Assembly: GCF_000241955.1 (NCBI RefSeq)
Contig: NC_016818.1
Span: 4,797,102-4,861,101 of the forward strand
Direction of reading: 5' to 3'
Source of the DNA: Rahnella aquatilis CIP 78.65 = ATCC 33071
Lineage (GTDB): Bacteria > Pseudomonadota > Gammaproteobacteria > Enterobacterales > Enterobacteriaceae
DNA length: 64,000 bases
Shown: positions 56,321 through 64,000 of the stretch, piece by piece
Numbering within the stretch: the first letter of the stretch is position 1
Layout of the letters: every line of letters begins with the position of its first letter
Translations under genes and position numbers: made by a program
Notes under the pieces: model-generated
Seen by the model: only the letters and a program-made list of their open reading frames with translations
What the model was told of the DNA's origin: nothing
Databases searched by the model: none

Positions 56321-58216
56321 ATGTTAAAAACAACGCAATCCCGCTTTATCGCATTGATCAGCTTGTTTTTTATTGTGCTGATCATCGTTACGCTTATCGT
56401 GATCCAGGTGTATATCGCTCCCCAACTGAAACAAACAGAAAGCAATCTGGTGGCTAATCAGGTGGATGATGTCGCGGTGGCCATTAATGATCGCCTGAAT
56501 AAAGTTGAGTCTCAGGTACGCACCATTACCCAGACTGTCGCACAAATGGACAGCGACAGTATCGATCGTTTACTGCCGGCACTGGTTGATCAGTACGGTG
56601 ATGCCGCCGTGTTTGGTGGCGGGATCTGGCCGCTGCCTAACCAGCGCGATCCGGCCAAAATCAAATTCAGCACTTTCTTTGCCCGTAATAATAATAACCA
56701 ACTGACGGTCAATACTTTCTGGAACAGTGCCGAATCCCCAAACTATTTCGATCAGTCATGGTATCTGGCGGCATCAAAAGGTGAAAAGGGCCAGTGTGTC
56801 TGGGCGCCTGCTTATTTTGATGACGCCAGCACCCAGCCGCGGACTAACTGCGCGATGCCGATTTATAAAGGTGATAAACAATGGGGCGTCGCCACCATTG
56901 ACGTCACGCTGGGTTTCTTTAACCAGCTGGTGGCAGAGATGGAGAAAAAGATCCACGCGAAGATTTATATCGTGGAAAAAGACGGCACCATCGTCGGTAC
57001 CAGCCATTCCACAGATGAAAAGCTGCCGAAACTGGCCTCCCTGGGTGAAACTTCACCGCTGGCGATGCAGATCCGTAAAAGTCTGGATCAGATCAACGGG
57101 CAGGCGAGTCTGGTCGCTGACTACGATAACGACGGCACATCCCATACGATGTTTATGAGCAACATTCAGGGGCCATGGTTTATCGCTACAGACATGCCAA
57201 CCAGCCAGTTGCTGGCGCGCAGTCACAATATTCTGACGAGCCTTGGTCTGGTTCAGATCCCGATGGTTTTGCTGCTGCTGATCGTTCTGATCGCCGCGAT
57301 TAAAATTTTTATGCGCCAGCTGGCGGCACTGAACAAAAATATCGCCCGGCTTTCCGCAGGCGGGGCCGACTTAACCCAGCGTTTACCAGAAAGCCGCAGC
57401 CCTGAGCTCAATCAGATCAACCAGAGCTTCAACAGTTTCCTGTCTTTCCTGCAATCGATTCTGCGTCAGGTTGGCGACAGTAGTCTGGCGATCACTTCGG
57501 CTTCACGTCAGATTGCCAGCGGTAACCTGGACTTGTCAGCACGAACCGAGGAACAGGCCAGCTCGATTGTCGAAACGGCAGCCTCAATGGAACAACTGAC
57601 CAGCACCGTGAAACAGAACGCTGCCAATGCTGAAGGGGCTAACCAGTTGGCACGTGATGCCTCGGCTGTTGCCGGGAGGGGCTCGGAAGTGGTGAAGCAG
57701 GTTGTCGACACCATGGGTTCCATTACCCGTTCTTCACATAAAATCGTCGATATCATCAGCGTGATCGACGGCATCGCTTTCCAGACCAACATTCTGGCGC
57801 TGAATGCGGCAGTTGAAGCGGCGCGTGCCGGTGAACAGGGCCGCGGTTTCGCCGTTGTGGCATCCGAAGTGCGCAGCCTGGCACAGCGCTCAGCCACCTC
57901 CGCGCGTGAAATCAAAAAGTTGATCGAGGATTCTGTGGCGGATATCGCCACCGGCAGCGAACTGGTGGCGACCGCCGGGACGACGATGGATGAAGTTATG
58001 GGGGGCGTGAATAATGTTGCGACACTGATGAACGAAATCATGTCTTCCAGTCAGGAGCAAAGTCTGGGCATTGAGCAGGTTAACGTCGCGATCACTCAGC
58101 TGGATAATGCAACGCAGCAGAATGCCGCGCTGGTTGAGCAGGTTTCTGCCGCCGCACAGGCAATGCAGGATCAGACTGTTCAGCTGGAGACCGTGGTCGC
58201 GGGCTTTAAGCTTTAA
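56321..58216 (+). CDS. Methyl-accepting chemotaxis protein, dCache type
   Basis: Transmembrane chemoreceptor, 631 residues from ATG 56321. TM1 spans about 10-32 ([20 protein letters not shown]), then comes a large periplasmic dCache-type ligand domain (about 35-285, with [24 protein letters not shown] features). TM2 is near 300-322 ([20 protein letters not shown]), followed by HAMP and a long signalling coiled coil. The hairpin tip that contacts CheA/CheW is [20 protein letters not shown]. There is no C-terminal CheR-docking pentapeptide (the protein ends VAGFKL). The ligand is unknown. A start 18 codons upstream would overlap the sigma-28 promoter. Confidence 0.92.
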   Translation: MLKTTQSRFIALISLFFIVLIIVTLIVIQVYIAPQLKQTESNLVANQVDDVAVAINDRLNKVESQVRTITQTVAQMDSDSIDRLLPALVDQYGDAAVFGGGIWPLPNQRDPAKIKFSTFFARNNNNQLTVNTFWNSAESPNYFDQSWYLAASKGEKGQCVWAPAYFDDASTQPRTNCAMPIYKGDKQWGVATIDVTLGFFNQLVAEMEKKIHAKIYIVEKDGTIVGTSHSTDEKLPKLASLGETSPLAMQIRKSLDQINGQASLVADYDNDGTSHTMFMSNIQGPWFIATDMPTSQLLARSHNILTSLGLVQIPMVLLLLIVLIAAIKIFMRQLAALNKNIARLSAGGADLTQRLPESRSPELNQINQSFNSFLSFLQSILRQVGDSSLAITSASRQIASGNLDLSARTEEQASSIVETAASMEQLTSTVKQNAANAEGANQLARDASAVAGRGSEVVKQVVDTMGSITRSSHKIVDIISVIDGIAFQTNILALNAAVEAARAGEQGRGFAVVASEVRSLAQRSATSAREIKKLIEDSVADIATGSELVATAGTTMDEVMGGVNNVATLMNEIMSSSQEQSLGIEQVNVAITQLDNATQQNAALVEQVSAAAQAMQDQTVQLETVVAGFKL

Positions 58217-58243
58217 TCGCATATATTTATAGCGTTGAAACTG

Positions 58244-58274
58244 AGCGGTAAGTGAGCAATCACTTACCGCTTTT
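58244..58274. terminator. Terminator between the chemoreceptor and LysR genes
   Basis: A 12-bp perfect stem (agcggtaagtga/tcacttaccgct, loop gcaa) followed by TTTT; usable by both convergent genes. Confidence 0.85.
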
Positions 58275-58290
58275 CATTCTGTGCGGTGGT

Positions 58291-59178
58291 TCAGTAAAAG
58301 ACGTGTTCAGTCATGAAGTTAATCAGGCTGGTGAGTTTGGCGCGCGGTCTGAAATCGGGCAGATAAACCAGATGCACCGCACGTGGCCTGGGGATAAAAG
58401 ACTCCAGCACCGGGATCAGTTTTCCGCTGGCGATATCGTCAGCCAGCAGGACTTTGGGCTGCAATAGCAAACCGGCACCTTCCAGTGCAGCGGCACGTAA
58501 TGCATGGCCATCGTTTGATACATAGCGGCTGTTGACCGGCCACGCTGACGTGGTGCGCTCTGCATTCGCCAGATGCCAGCCTTCGCTCTGATTCCAGACG
58601 GTATGCACCAGGCACGGGTGCGTTTTCAAATCTTCCGGCGAAGCGGGTATGCCGAAACGCTGCAAATAATCCGCAGAGGCGCAAATCACCATTTCATAGG
58701 GGTTCAGAGGCTTCGCGACCAGCCGGTCATCGCCAATGTCGCCAATACGGATCGCCGCGTCAAAACCTTCGCCGATCAAATCGACCCGGGCGTTACTCAG
58801 GATCAGTTCAACGTTCACTTGTGGGTGTTTTTGCAGATAGCGGGCCAGCATGGGGGCCACTACGCTGGAGCCCAGTGAGACAGGGGCGCTGACCCGCAGC
58901 AGCCCCGTCGGTACGCTTTGCAGGCTTTCCATCGCGCTTTCGGTGAATTTCATCTGCTCCAGCACCCGTTTTCCGTTCTCGTAAAACACTTCACCGGCAT
59001 CCGTCAGGCTTTGCCTGCGTGTGGTGCGCTGCAACAGACGGGCATTCAGATGCTTTTCCAACTGCTGAATGTGCTTGCCGACCATCACTGCTGAAATACC
59101 CAGTTTTTCTGCTGCTGTACTGAAATTCCCGGTTTCTACCACACTGATAAAGACCTCAATATTCCGCAGTTTATCCAT
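58291..59178 (-). CDS. LysR-family transcriptional regulator
   Basis: 295 residues. The N-terminal winged HTH (1-60) is MDKLRNIEVFISVVETGNFS followed by AAEKLGISAVMVGKHIQQLE. The C-terminal effector domain (about 88-290) has GLLRVSAPVSLGSSVVAPML and resembles the CrgA/YafC-type subgroup. It is divergent from the SDR gene across a 100-bp spacer with an inverted repeat, so it most likely regulates that gene. The inducer is unknown. Confidence 0.93.
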   Translation of the reverse strand: MDKLRNIEVFISVVETGNFSTAAEKLGISAVMVGKHIQQLEKHLNARLLQRTTRRQSLTDAGEVFYENGKRVLEQMKFTESAMESLQSVPTGLLRVSAPVSLGSSVVAPMLARYLQKHPQVNVELILSNARVDLIGEGFDAAIRIGDIGDDRLVAKPLNPYEMVICASADYLQRFGIPASPEDLKTHPCLVHTVWNQSEGWHLANAERTTSAWPVNSRYVSNDGHALRAAALEGAGLLLQPKVLLADDIASGKLIPVLESFIPRPRAVHLVYLPDFRPRAKLTSLINFMTEHVFY

Positions 59179-59192
59179 ATTACAAACCCTGA

Positions 59193-59229
59193 GTTAGAAC
59201 AGAACGAATAATATGAGTCTATATCTAAC
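59193..59229. promoter_or_regulatory. Candidate LysR operator
   Basis: Inverted repeat GTTAGA (59193-59198) and TCTAAC (59224-59229), 25 bases apart, in the spacer between the divergent LysR and SDR genes. LysR regulators typically bind such interrupted dyads upstream of the controlled gene. Confidence 0.45.
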
Positions 59230-59278
59230 CGGGAGTTTGGTGAAAGATGATCCCACCAACAACGTTGAGGAATGTCTG

Positions 59279-59878
59279 ATGAAAATTTTAGTGATTGGCG
59301 GAACGGGTACATTGGGTAAAGCTGTAATTAAGGAATTTGGCGCAGACCATAAAATTGTCACTGCTGGCAAAACGCACGGTGATTTTCAGGTGGATATCAC
59401 CGACGAAAACAGCGTAAAAACACTTTTCCACAGTACAGGGAAAGTCGATGCAATTATTGCCACTACCGGCAGCCTGCACTTTGGCCCGCTGGTGGAGATG
59501 ACCGCAGAACAGTTCAATATTGGTTTGCAGAATAAGCTTTTGGGACAGGTGCGCATTGCGCTGATCGGTCAGTCATTCCTTAATGATGGCGGTTCCATCA
59601 CGCTGACCAGCGGGATCATTGCTGATGAACCTATCCGTCAGGGGGCAAACGCCACCACGGTGAATGCCGCCGTCGAAGGCTTTGTCCGGGGCGCGGCGAT
59701 TGAATTGCCACGGGGTATTCGCATCAATGTGGTCAGCCCGACCGTAGTAGAAGAGTCGCTGAAAGCTTACGGCCCGTTCTTCCCGGGCTTTGAGGCTGCA
59801 CCGGCAGCGCGTGTGGCAAAAGCCTATCGTCGCAGCGTGGAAGGGGCACAGACCGGACGCGTTTATAAAGTCTGGTAA
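59279..59878 (+). CDS. Short-chain dehydrogenase/reductase-like protein without YxxxK
   Basis: 199 residues with a Rossmann fold. The glycine motif GGTGTLG (7-13) is present, with a short dinucleotide segment and VDIT at 38-41. The usual catalytic serine region reads ITLTSGI (S111), but the Tyr-x3-Lys expected some 13 residues later is replaced by ANATTVNAAVEGF. From memory this matches the Lin1944-like SDR subgroup, in which typical active-site residues are absent. The start is ATG 59279 with gaggaa six bases upstream; an earlier in-frame ATG at 59213 would overlap the putative operator. Reaction unknown. Confidence 0.85.
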   Translation: MKILVIGGTGTLGKAVIKEFGADHKIVTAGKTHGDFQVDITDENSVKTLFHSTGKVDAIIATTGSLHFGPLVEMTAEQFNIGLQNKLLGQVRIALIGQSFLNDGGSITLTSGIIADEPIRQGANATTVNAAVEGFVRGAAIELPRGIRINVVSPTVVEESLKAYGPFFPGFEAAPAARVAKAYRRSVEGAQTGRVYKVW

Positions 59879-59902
59879 GGCGCAATCTGTTGAATAAAAT
59901 AA

Positions 59903-59932
59903 AAAACCCACATTTTTCAATGTGGGTTTTGT
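59903..59932. terminator. Bidirectional terminator between the SDR gene and mnmE
   Basis: A 10-bp stem (aaaacccaca/tgtgggtttt) with A-rich and T-rich arms. Confidence 0.85.
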
Positions 59933-59949
59933 TTGCTGCGAAGAGTGGC

Positions 59950-61314
59950 TTATTTACCGATACAGAAACTCGAGAAAATACGCCCCAGCAAATCATCCGA
60001 GGTAAATTCACCGGTGATTTCGCTCAGCGATTGCTGGGCCAGACGCAGTTCTTCCGCCAGCAGTTCACCCGCCCATGCACCGAGCAGTTGATCTTTACCC
60101 TGAACCAGATGCTGTGCGGCCTGTTCCAGCGCCTGCAGGTGACGGCGACGGGCAAGGAATCCGCCTTCCATATTATGGTTGAAGCCCATCACCTGTTTCA
60201 GATGATCGCGCAGCAGATCAACGCCATCACCCGTGCGGGCAGAAAGGCGAATAAGTGAGTGACCATTCACTTCGGTTTGTCCCAGCGCTTCGCCGGTGAT
60301 ATCCGCTTTATTGCGTACAACGACAATCGGTAAAGTCGCCGGCAGACGTGCCATAAATTCAGGCCAGATGTCCGCAGGCTCGGTTGCTGCCGTTGTGGTA
60401 CCGTCCACCATAAACAGCACTAAATCCGCCAGTTCGATCTCATTCCACGCACGTTCGATACCTATACGCTCAACTTCGTCGCTGGCTTCACGTAAACCGG
60501 CGGTGTCGATGATGTGCAACGGCATGCCATCAAGGTGGATATGTTCGCGTAAAACGTCACGTGTGGTGCCCGCGATATCGGTCACGATCGCCGCTTCACG
60601 CCCGGCCAGTGCGTTCAGCAGGCTGGATTTACCGGCATTCGGACGTCCCGCAATGACCACTTTCATCCCTTCACGCAGCAGGCTGCCCTGACGTGCTTCG
60701 GCCCGCACGGCATCGAGATCGCCCATCACCGTATTGAGTTTGGCTTCGATTTTACCGTCGGACAGGAAGTCGATTTCTTCATCGGGGAAGTCGATAGCCG
60801 CTTCGACAAAGATCCGCAGGTGAGTGAGTGCTTCCACCAGATGATGAATACGGTTCGAGAAAGCGCCCTGCAGGGAGTTGACCGCCGAGCGTGCGGCCTG
60901 CTCGGAGCTGGCATCGATCAGATCAGCAATGGCTTCGGCCTGCGCCAGGTCGAGTTTATCGTTGAGGAAAGCCCGTTCAGAGAATTCGCCCGGACGCGCA
61001 ATTCGCACGTTTTCCAGCGCGATAATGCGTTTAAGCAGCAAATCCAGGATCACCGGCCCGCCGTGGCCTTGCAGCTCCAGAACATCTTCACCGGTAAAGG
61101 AATTCGGGCCGGGGAACCACAGCGCGATGCCCTGATCCAGCGTACTGCCGTCGGCATCCTGAAACGGCAGATAATCGGCATAACGCGGCTTGGGCAGCTT
61201 ACCTAAGACAGCCTGTGCCACATCACGCGCCGCACGGCCGGAAATGCGCAATATGCCCACGCCACCGCGGCCGGGTGGGGTTGCCTGGGCAATAATGGTA
61301 TCTGAGGTGCTCAT
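59950..61314 (-). CDS. mnmE: tRNA modification GTPase MnmE
   Basis: Dimeric GTPase that, with MnmG, modifies wobble uridine 34 using methylene-tetrahydrofolate. It has 454 residues, as in E. coli. The N-terminal folate-binding domain is [20 protein letters not shown]. The inserted G domain has G1 GRPNAGKS, the switch region [16 protein letters not shown] and NKAD. The C-terminal motif is FCIGK, with the catalytic cysteine. The frame extends 25 codons upstream, but ATG 61314 gives the family N-terminus. Confidence 0.98.
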   Translation of the reverse strand: MSTSDTIIAQATPPGRGGVGILRISGRAARDVAQAVLGKLPKPRYADYLPFQDADGSTLDQGIALWFPGPNSFTGEDVLELQGHGGPVILDLLLKRIIALENVRIARPGEFSERAFLNDKLDLAQAEAIADLIDASSEQAARSAVNSLQGAFSNRIHHLVEALTHLRIFVEAAIDFPDEEIDFLSDGKIEAKLNTVMGDLDAVRAEARQGSLLREGMKVVIAGRPNAGKSSLLNALAGREAAIVTDIAGTTRDVLREHIHLDGMPLHIIDTAGLREASDEVERIGIERAWNEIELADLVLFMVDGTTTAATEPADIWPEFMARLPATLPIVVVRNKADITGEALGQTEVNGHSLIRLSARTGDGVDLLRDHLKQVMGFNHNMEGGFLARRRHLQALEQAAQHLVQGKDQLLGAWAGELLAEELRLAQQSLSEITGEFTSDDLLGRIFSSFCIGK

Positions 61315-61350
61315 AGCAATGATCTCTGTTGGTCTTTTTACGGATATGCA

Positions 61351-61380
61351 AAAGGCGATCAAATGATCGCCTTTGTTTTT
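61351..61380. terminator. Hairpin between yidC and mnmE
   Basis: A 10-bp stem (aaaggcgatc/gatcgccttt, loop aaat) with a T-rich plus-strand end and TTTT on the minus side. It probably ends part of the rpmH-rnpA-yidD-yidC transcript before mnmE. Confidence 0.75.
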
Positions 61381-61426
61381 AATCATCAAGTTTAGCGGTC
61401 AGGACGAAACCCGTCCTGACTTTCAC

Positions 61427-63061
61427 TTATGACTTTTTCTTGTCGCGGCTGTGCAGACCACGTTTTTCCAGCCCGCGATAAATCAGCTGCTGCTGGAGAA
61501 TGGTGACCAGGTTACTGACGATGTAGTACACCACCAGACCGGACGGGAACCACAGGAAGAACACGGTGAAGATGACCGGCATGAAGGTCATGATCTTCTG
61601 CTGCATCGGGTCAGTGACGGTGGTCGGCGACATCTTCTGGATGAAGAACATCGTGATACCCATCAGAACCGGCAGAATGTAGTACGGGTCTTGCGCTGAC
61701 AGGTCATGGATCCACAGGATGAATGGCGCATGACGCAATTCAATGGAACCAGACAGCATGTAATACAGTGCCAGGAAGATTGGCATCTGAATAACCAGCG
61801 GCAGACAGCCACCCAGCGGGTTCACTTTCTCAGACTTATACAGCGCCATCATTTCCTGACTCATGCGCTGTTTGTCATCACCGATACGTTCACGCATGGC
61901 GGCCAGTTTCGGCTGCAACATACGCATTTTCGCCATCGACGTGTACTGTGCGCGGGTCAGTGGATACATGATACCGCGGACAATAAAGGTGATAACGATG
62001 ATCGAGAAGCCCCAGTTACCGATAAACCCTTGAATGAATTTCAACAGTTTGAACAGTGGCTGAGAGATGAACCACAACCAACCGTAGTCAACCGTCAGGT
62101 CAAGGTGTGGCGCGATTGCAGCCATCTTGTCCTGAATTTCCGGGCCAACCCACAGGATAGAAGCAACTTGTTGCTGCGCACCCGGTGCAACGGTAAACGG
62201 TGTGCCTTTAAAGCCAATCGTTGAGATACCGTTATTGGTGGTCGTGAAGAATGTGTTGGTGTCTTTTGCTGACGGGATCCACGCCGTTGCAAAGTACTGC
62301 TGCAACATCGCAACCCAACCGCCCTGAGTGGTGACATTCAGGGCTTCGCTCTTATCGAACGCATACTTCTGATATTTATCATCACTTGAGGAATATGCCG
62401 CGCCGCGGAACGTGTGCAGAGCAAAGTTATTGCTGCCGGTATCACGGTGCTTAGGCAATTCGGTGGTTTGTTTCAGCTGACCGAACATGGTCAGTTCAAG
62501 CGGGGTTGCCGTGGTGTTGTTGATATTGTATTCAACGTTCACCGCGTAAGAGCCACGTTTGATCACGAAGGTTTTGGTGTAAATCGCACCGTTTGCCGCC
62601 GTGTAAGTCATCGGAATGCGCAGTTCAGACTGGCCTTCAGCCATCGTGAAGGTATCGGAGCTCGCCTGGAACAGAGGGCGTTCGCCGTTAGCCGGATTGT
62701 CTGGACCGTTTTTGCCTGTCAGGCCACTTTGTGCCTGATAGAGGAAATTAGGAGTCGTTTCCAGTAACTGGAAAGGCTGGTCAGAGCCCAAAGTCGTTGG
62801 GTAAGCCTTCAGCAGAGCCTGCTCAATGTCGCCACCACGGGTGTTGATCGTTAATGACAGCACATCACTGTTAACTGTAATTAATTTGCCCTGTCCGCTA
62901 TCAGGAACAGCCTGATTAGCAGCATCACCGTTTGCAGTGTTCGCAGTCTGTTGCGTGGTCTGGTTGGCCGGTTGCGGAGCGTGGTCCGTTTGCCATGCCT
63001 GCCAGATCATGAAAGACACGAACAGCAGAGCGATGAGGAAAAGATTGCGTTGCGAATCCAT
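61427..63061 (-). CDS. yidC: Membrane protein insertase YidC
   Basis: Inserts and folds inner-membrane proteins, alone or with SecYEG; its clients include AtpE, encoded in this window. It has 544 residues (548 in E. coli). An N-terminal signal-anchor ([17 protein letters not shown]) precedes a large periplasmic beta-sandwich domain (about 60-345) and then the conserved five-helix core from about 350, with the hydrophilic-groove arginine in [13 protein letters not shown] and the cytoplasmic coiled-coil hairpin. The C-terminus is basic (SRDKKKS). It starts 2 bases after the yidD stop. Confidence 0.98.
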   Translation of the reverse strand: MDSQRNLFLIALLFVSFMIWQAWQTDHAPQPANQTTQQTANTANGDAANQAVPDSGQGKLITVNSDVLSLTINTRGGDIEQALLKAYPTTLGSDQPFQLLETTPNFLYQAQSGLTGKNGPDNPANGERPLFQASSDTFTMAEGQSELRIPMTYTAANGAIYTKTFVIKRGSYAVNVEYNINNTTATPLELTMFGQLKQTTELPKHRDTGSNNFALHTFRGAAYSSSDDKYQKYAFDKSEALNVTTQGGWVAMLQQYFATAWIPSAKDTNTFFTTTNNGISTIGFKGTPFTVAPGAQQQVASILWVGPEIQDKMAAIAPHLDLTVDYGWLWFISQPLFKLLKFIQGFIGNWGFSIIVITFIVRGIMYPLTRAQYTSMAKMRMLQPKLAAMRERIGDDKQRMSQEMMALYKSEKVNPLGGCLPLVIQMPIFLALYYMLSGSIELRHAPFILWIHDLSAQDPYYILPVLMGITMFFIQKMSPTTVTDPMQQKIMTFMPVIFTVFFLWFPSGLVVYYIVSNLVTILQQQLIYRGLEKRGLHSRDKKKS

Positions 63062-63063
63062 CG

Positions 63064-63321
63064 TTAGTGTTCTCTGTTATTGTCGGTTTTCGGCGGTACG
63101 GGGTCATCACCACCTGGGTTCAAAGGATGGCATTTTAATACGCGTTTCAAAGTCAACCAACTGCCTTTTAACACGCCAAAACGACCAATTGCTTCAATAC
63201 CGTATTGAGAGCAGGTTGGTCGAAAGCGGCAATGCGGCCCGAGCAACGGACTGATGAATAACTGATAACCACGTATCAGCTTTATCAGGATGCGGGAGCC
63301 TGTCGGCAATGTCGACGCCAT
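63064..63321 (-). CDS. yidD: Membrane protein insertion efficiency factor YidD
   Basis: Small inner-membrane-associated protein that aids YidC-dependent insertion. It has 85 residues (E. coli 85). The conserved core is [20 protein letters not shown] with [11 protein letters not shown] and the [12 protein letters not shown] tail. It overlaps the 3' end of rnpA by 37 bases, as in E. coli. Confidence 0.97.
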   Translation of the reverse strand: MASTLPTGSRILIKLIRGYQLFISPLLGPHCRFRPTCSQYGIEAIGRFGVLKGSWLTLKRVLKCHPLNPGGDDPVPPKTDNNREH

Positions 63322-63644
63322 AATTTCTCCAACGCTTCCGTCAGCGCGCGATTATCTAAATCGGCGACACCCTTCTTGGCAACCACCACAAAATCCATCG
63401 ACGGCAGCGTATGCTGATTCAACCGGAAACTTTCGCGGGTAAGGCGTTTGATCCGATTGCGTTCATGTGCGCGTTTGACGTGTTTTTTTGCGACGGTGAG
63501 ACCGATGCGGGGATGCCCCAGCTCGTTCAGGCGGCCGAGTATCGTGATTTGCGGCGTGCCAGCCCGTTGTGGCTGCTGGAAGACGAAAGTGAAATGACGG
63601 GGAGTTAACAAACGTAACTCCCTGGGAAAAGCGAGCTTAACCAC
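63285..63644 (-). CDS. rnpA: Ribonuclease P protein component
   Basis: Protein cofactor of the RNase P ribozyme, needed for tRNA 5' maturation. It has 119 residues, as in E. coli. The conserved RNR motif region reads [16 protein letters not shown]. The start codon is GTG at 63644 ([15 protein letters not shown]). It is in the same transcript as rpmH; the spacer is 18 bases. Confidence 0.97.
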   Translation of the reverse strand: MVKLAFPRELRLLTPRHFTFVFQQPQRAGTPQITILGRLNELGHPRIGLTVAKKHVKRAHERNRIKRLTRESFRLNQHTLPSMDFVVVAKKGVADLDNRALTEALEKLWRRHCRQAPAS

Positions 63645-63662
63645 TAAATAGGTTAGCTTTTA

Positions 63663-63815
<153 letters not shown>

Positions 63816-63905
63816 CTAAACTTAAATTATTACTGATCAGTAAACGCGAAGACATTTCGGCGAAAAAACGACCGGTGCCTTTGTCGCAACATATAAAGAA
63901 GCGGG

Positions 63906-63934
63906 ATTGTAATAACTGTACAGTCCTGAGTCAA
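63906..63934 (-). promoter_or_regulatory. rpmH promoter
   Basis: Minus-strand TTGACT (63929-63934), 17-bp spacer, TACAAT (63906-63911), about 100 bases upstream of rpmH. Near-consensus sigma-70. The remaining bases to 64000 belong to the dnaA-rpmH spacer; no dnaA start or perfect DnaA box is visible yet. Confidence 0.75.
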
Positions 63935-64000
63935 TTTACATTGCCAGAAATGGTTCAAGTGTTTACCAGAATTGCCCGTGGTCACACCGCAATATCCATC

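Overview
The window is ordinary chromosome from a gammaproteobacterium of the order Enterobacterales. Almost every protein matches its Escherichia coli counterpart closely in length and motifs. Gene order, the intergenic palindrome at 47.5 kb and several differences from E. coli suggest the Yersiniaceae (Serratia, Yersinia, Rahnella and relatives); that assignment is inference from memory, not a search. The window spans the replication origin, with oriC at about 31.0-31.27 kb. dnaA should begin just beyond the right edge.

Layout. (1) 0-12.4 kb: the 3' end of glnL, then glnG (nitrogen two-component system), hemN, a 58-residue membrane ORF, yihI, a CsrC-type sRNA, yihA/engB, Spot 42 RNA, polA, dsbA, srkA, yihD, mobA and mobB. 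(2) 12.4-18.0 kb: a complete rRNA operon on the minus strand (16S, tRNA-Glu, 23S, 5S) with two promoters. (3) 18.1-24.7 kb: yieP and the ribose operon rbsDACBKR with twin RbsR operators. (4) 24.8-34 kb: kup, ravA-viaA, asnC (without asnA), mioC, oriC, mnmG and rsmG. (5) 34.6-45.2 kb: the F1Fo ATP synthase operon atpIBEFHAGDC, then glmU and glmS. (6) 45.3-51.2 kb: rluF and the Pho-regulated pstSCAB-phoU operon, with a 125-bp palindromic repeat between pstS and pstC. (7) 51.2-59.9 kb, the only accessory-looking part: a TetR regulator divergent from a 3-dehydroshikimate-dehydratase-like protein, an internally deleted yieH, adeP, chrR, yieE, a chemotaxis receptor with a sigma-28-like promoter, and a LysR/SDR divergent pair. 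(8) 59.9-64 kb: mnmE, yidC, yidD, rnpA and rpmH.

How it fits together. The region is dominated by growth-linked genes near the origin: rRNA, ATP synthase, ribosome and tRNA maturation (engB, rsmG, rluF, mnmE-mnmG, rnpA, rpmH), membrane insertion (yidC/yidD), cell-wall precursor synthesis (glmU/glmS) and replication (oriC, polA). Nutrient-sensing modules lie between them (Ntr, Rbs, Pst). I found no CRISPR array, insertion sequence, prophage, defence island or secretion system, and nothing I would call a new biological system. The most informative oddities are an in-frame deletion that fused the two ends of yieH, the absence of asnA beside its regulator asnC, an rRNA operon whose flanks match two different E. 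coli rrn loci, a GGA-rich CsrC-like RNA, a solitary dehydroshikimate dehydratase domain beside a TetR gene, and an SDR protein lacking the usual catalytic tyrosine and lysine.
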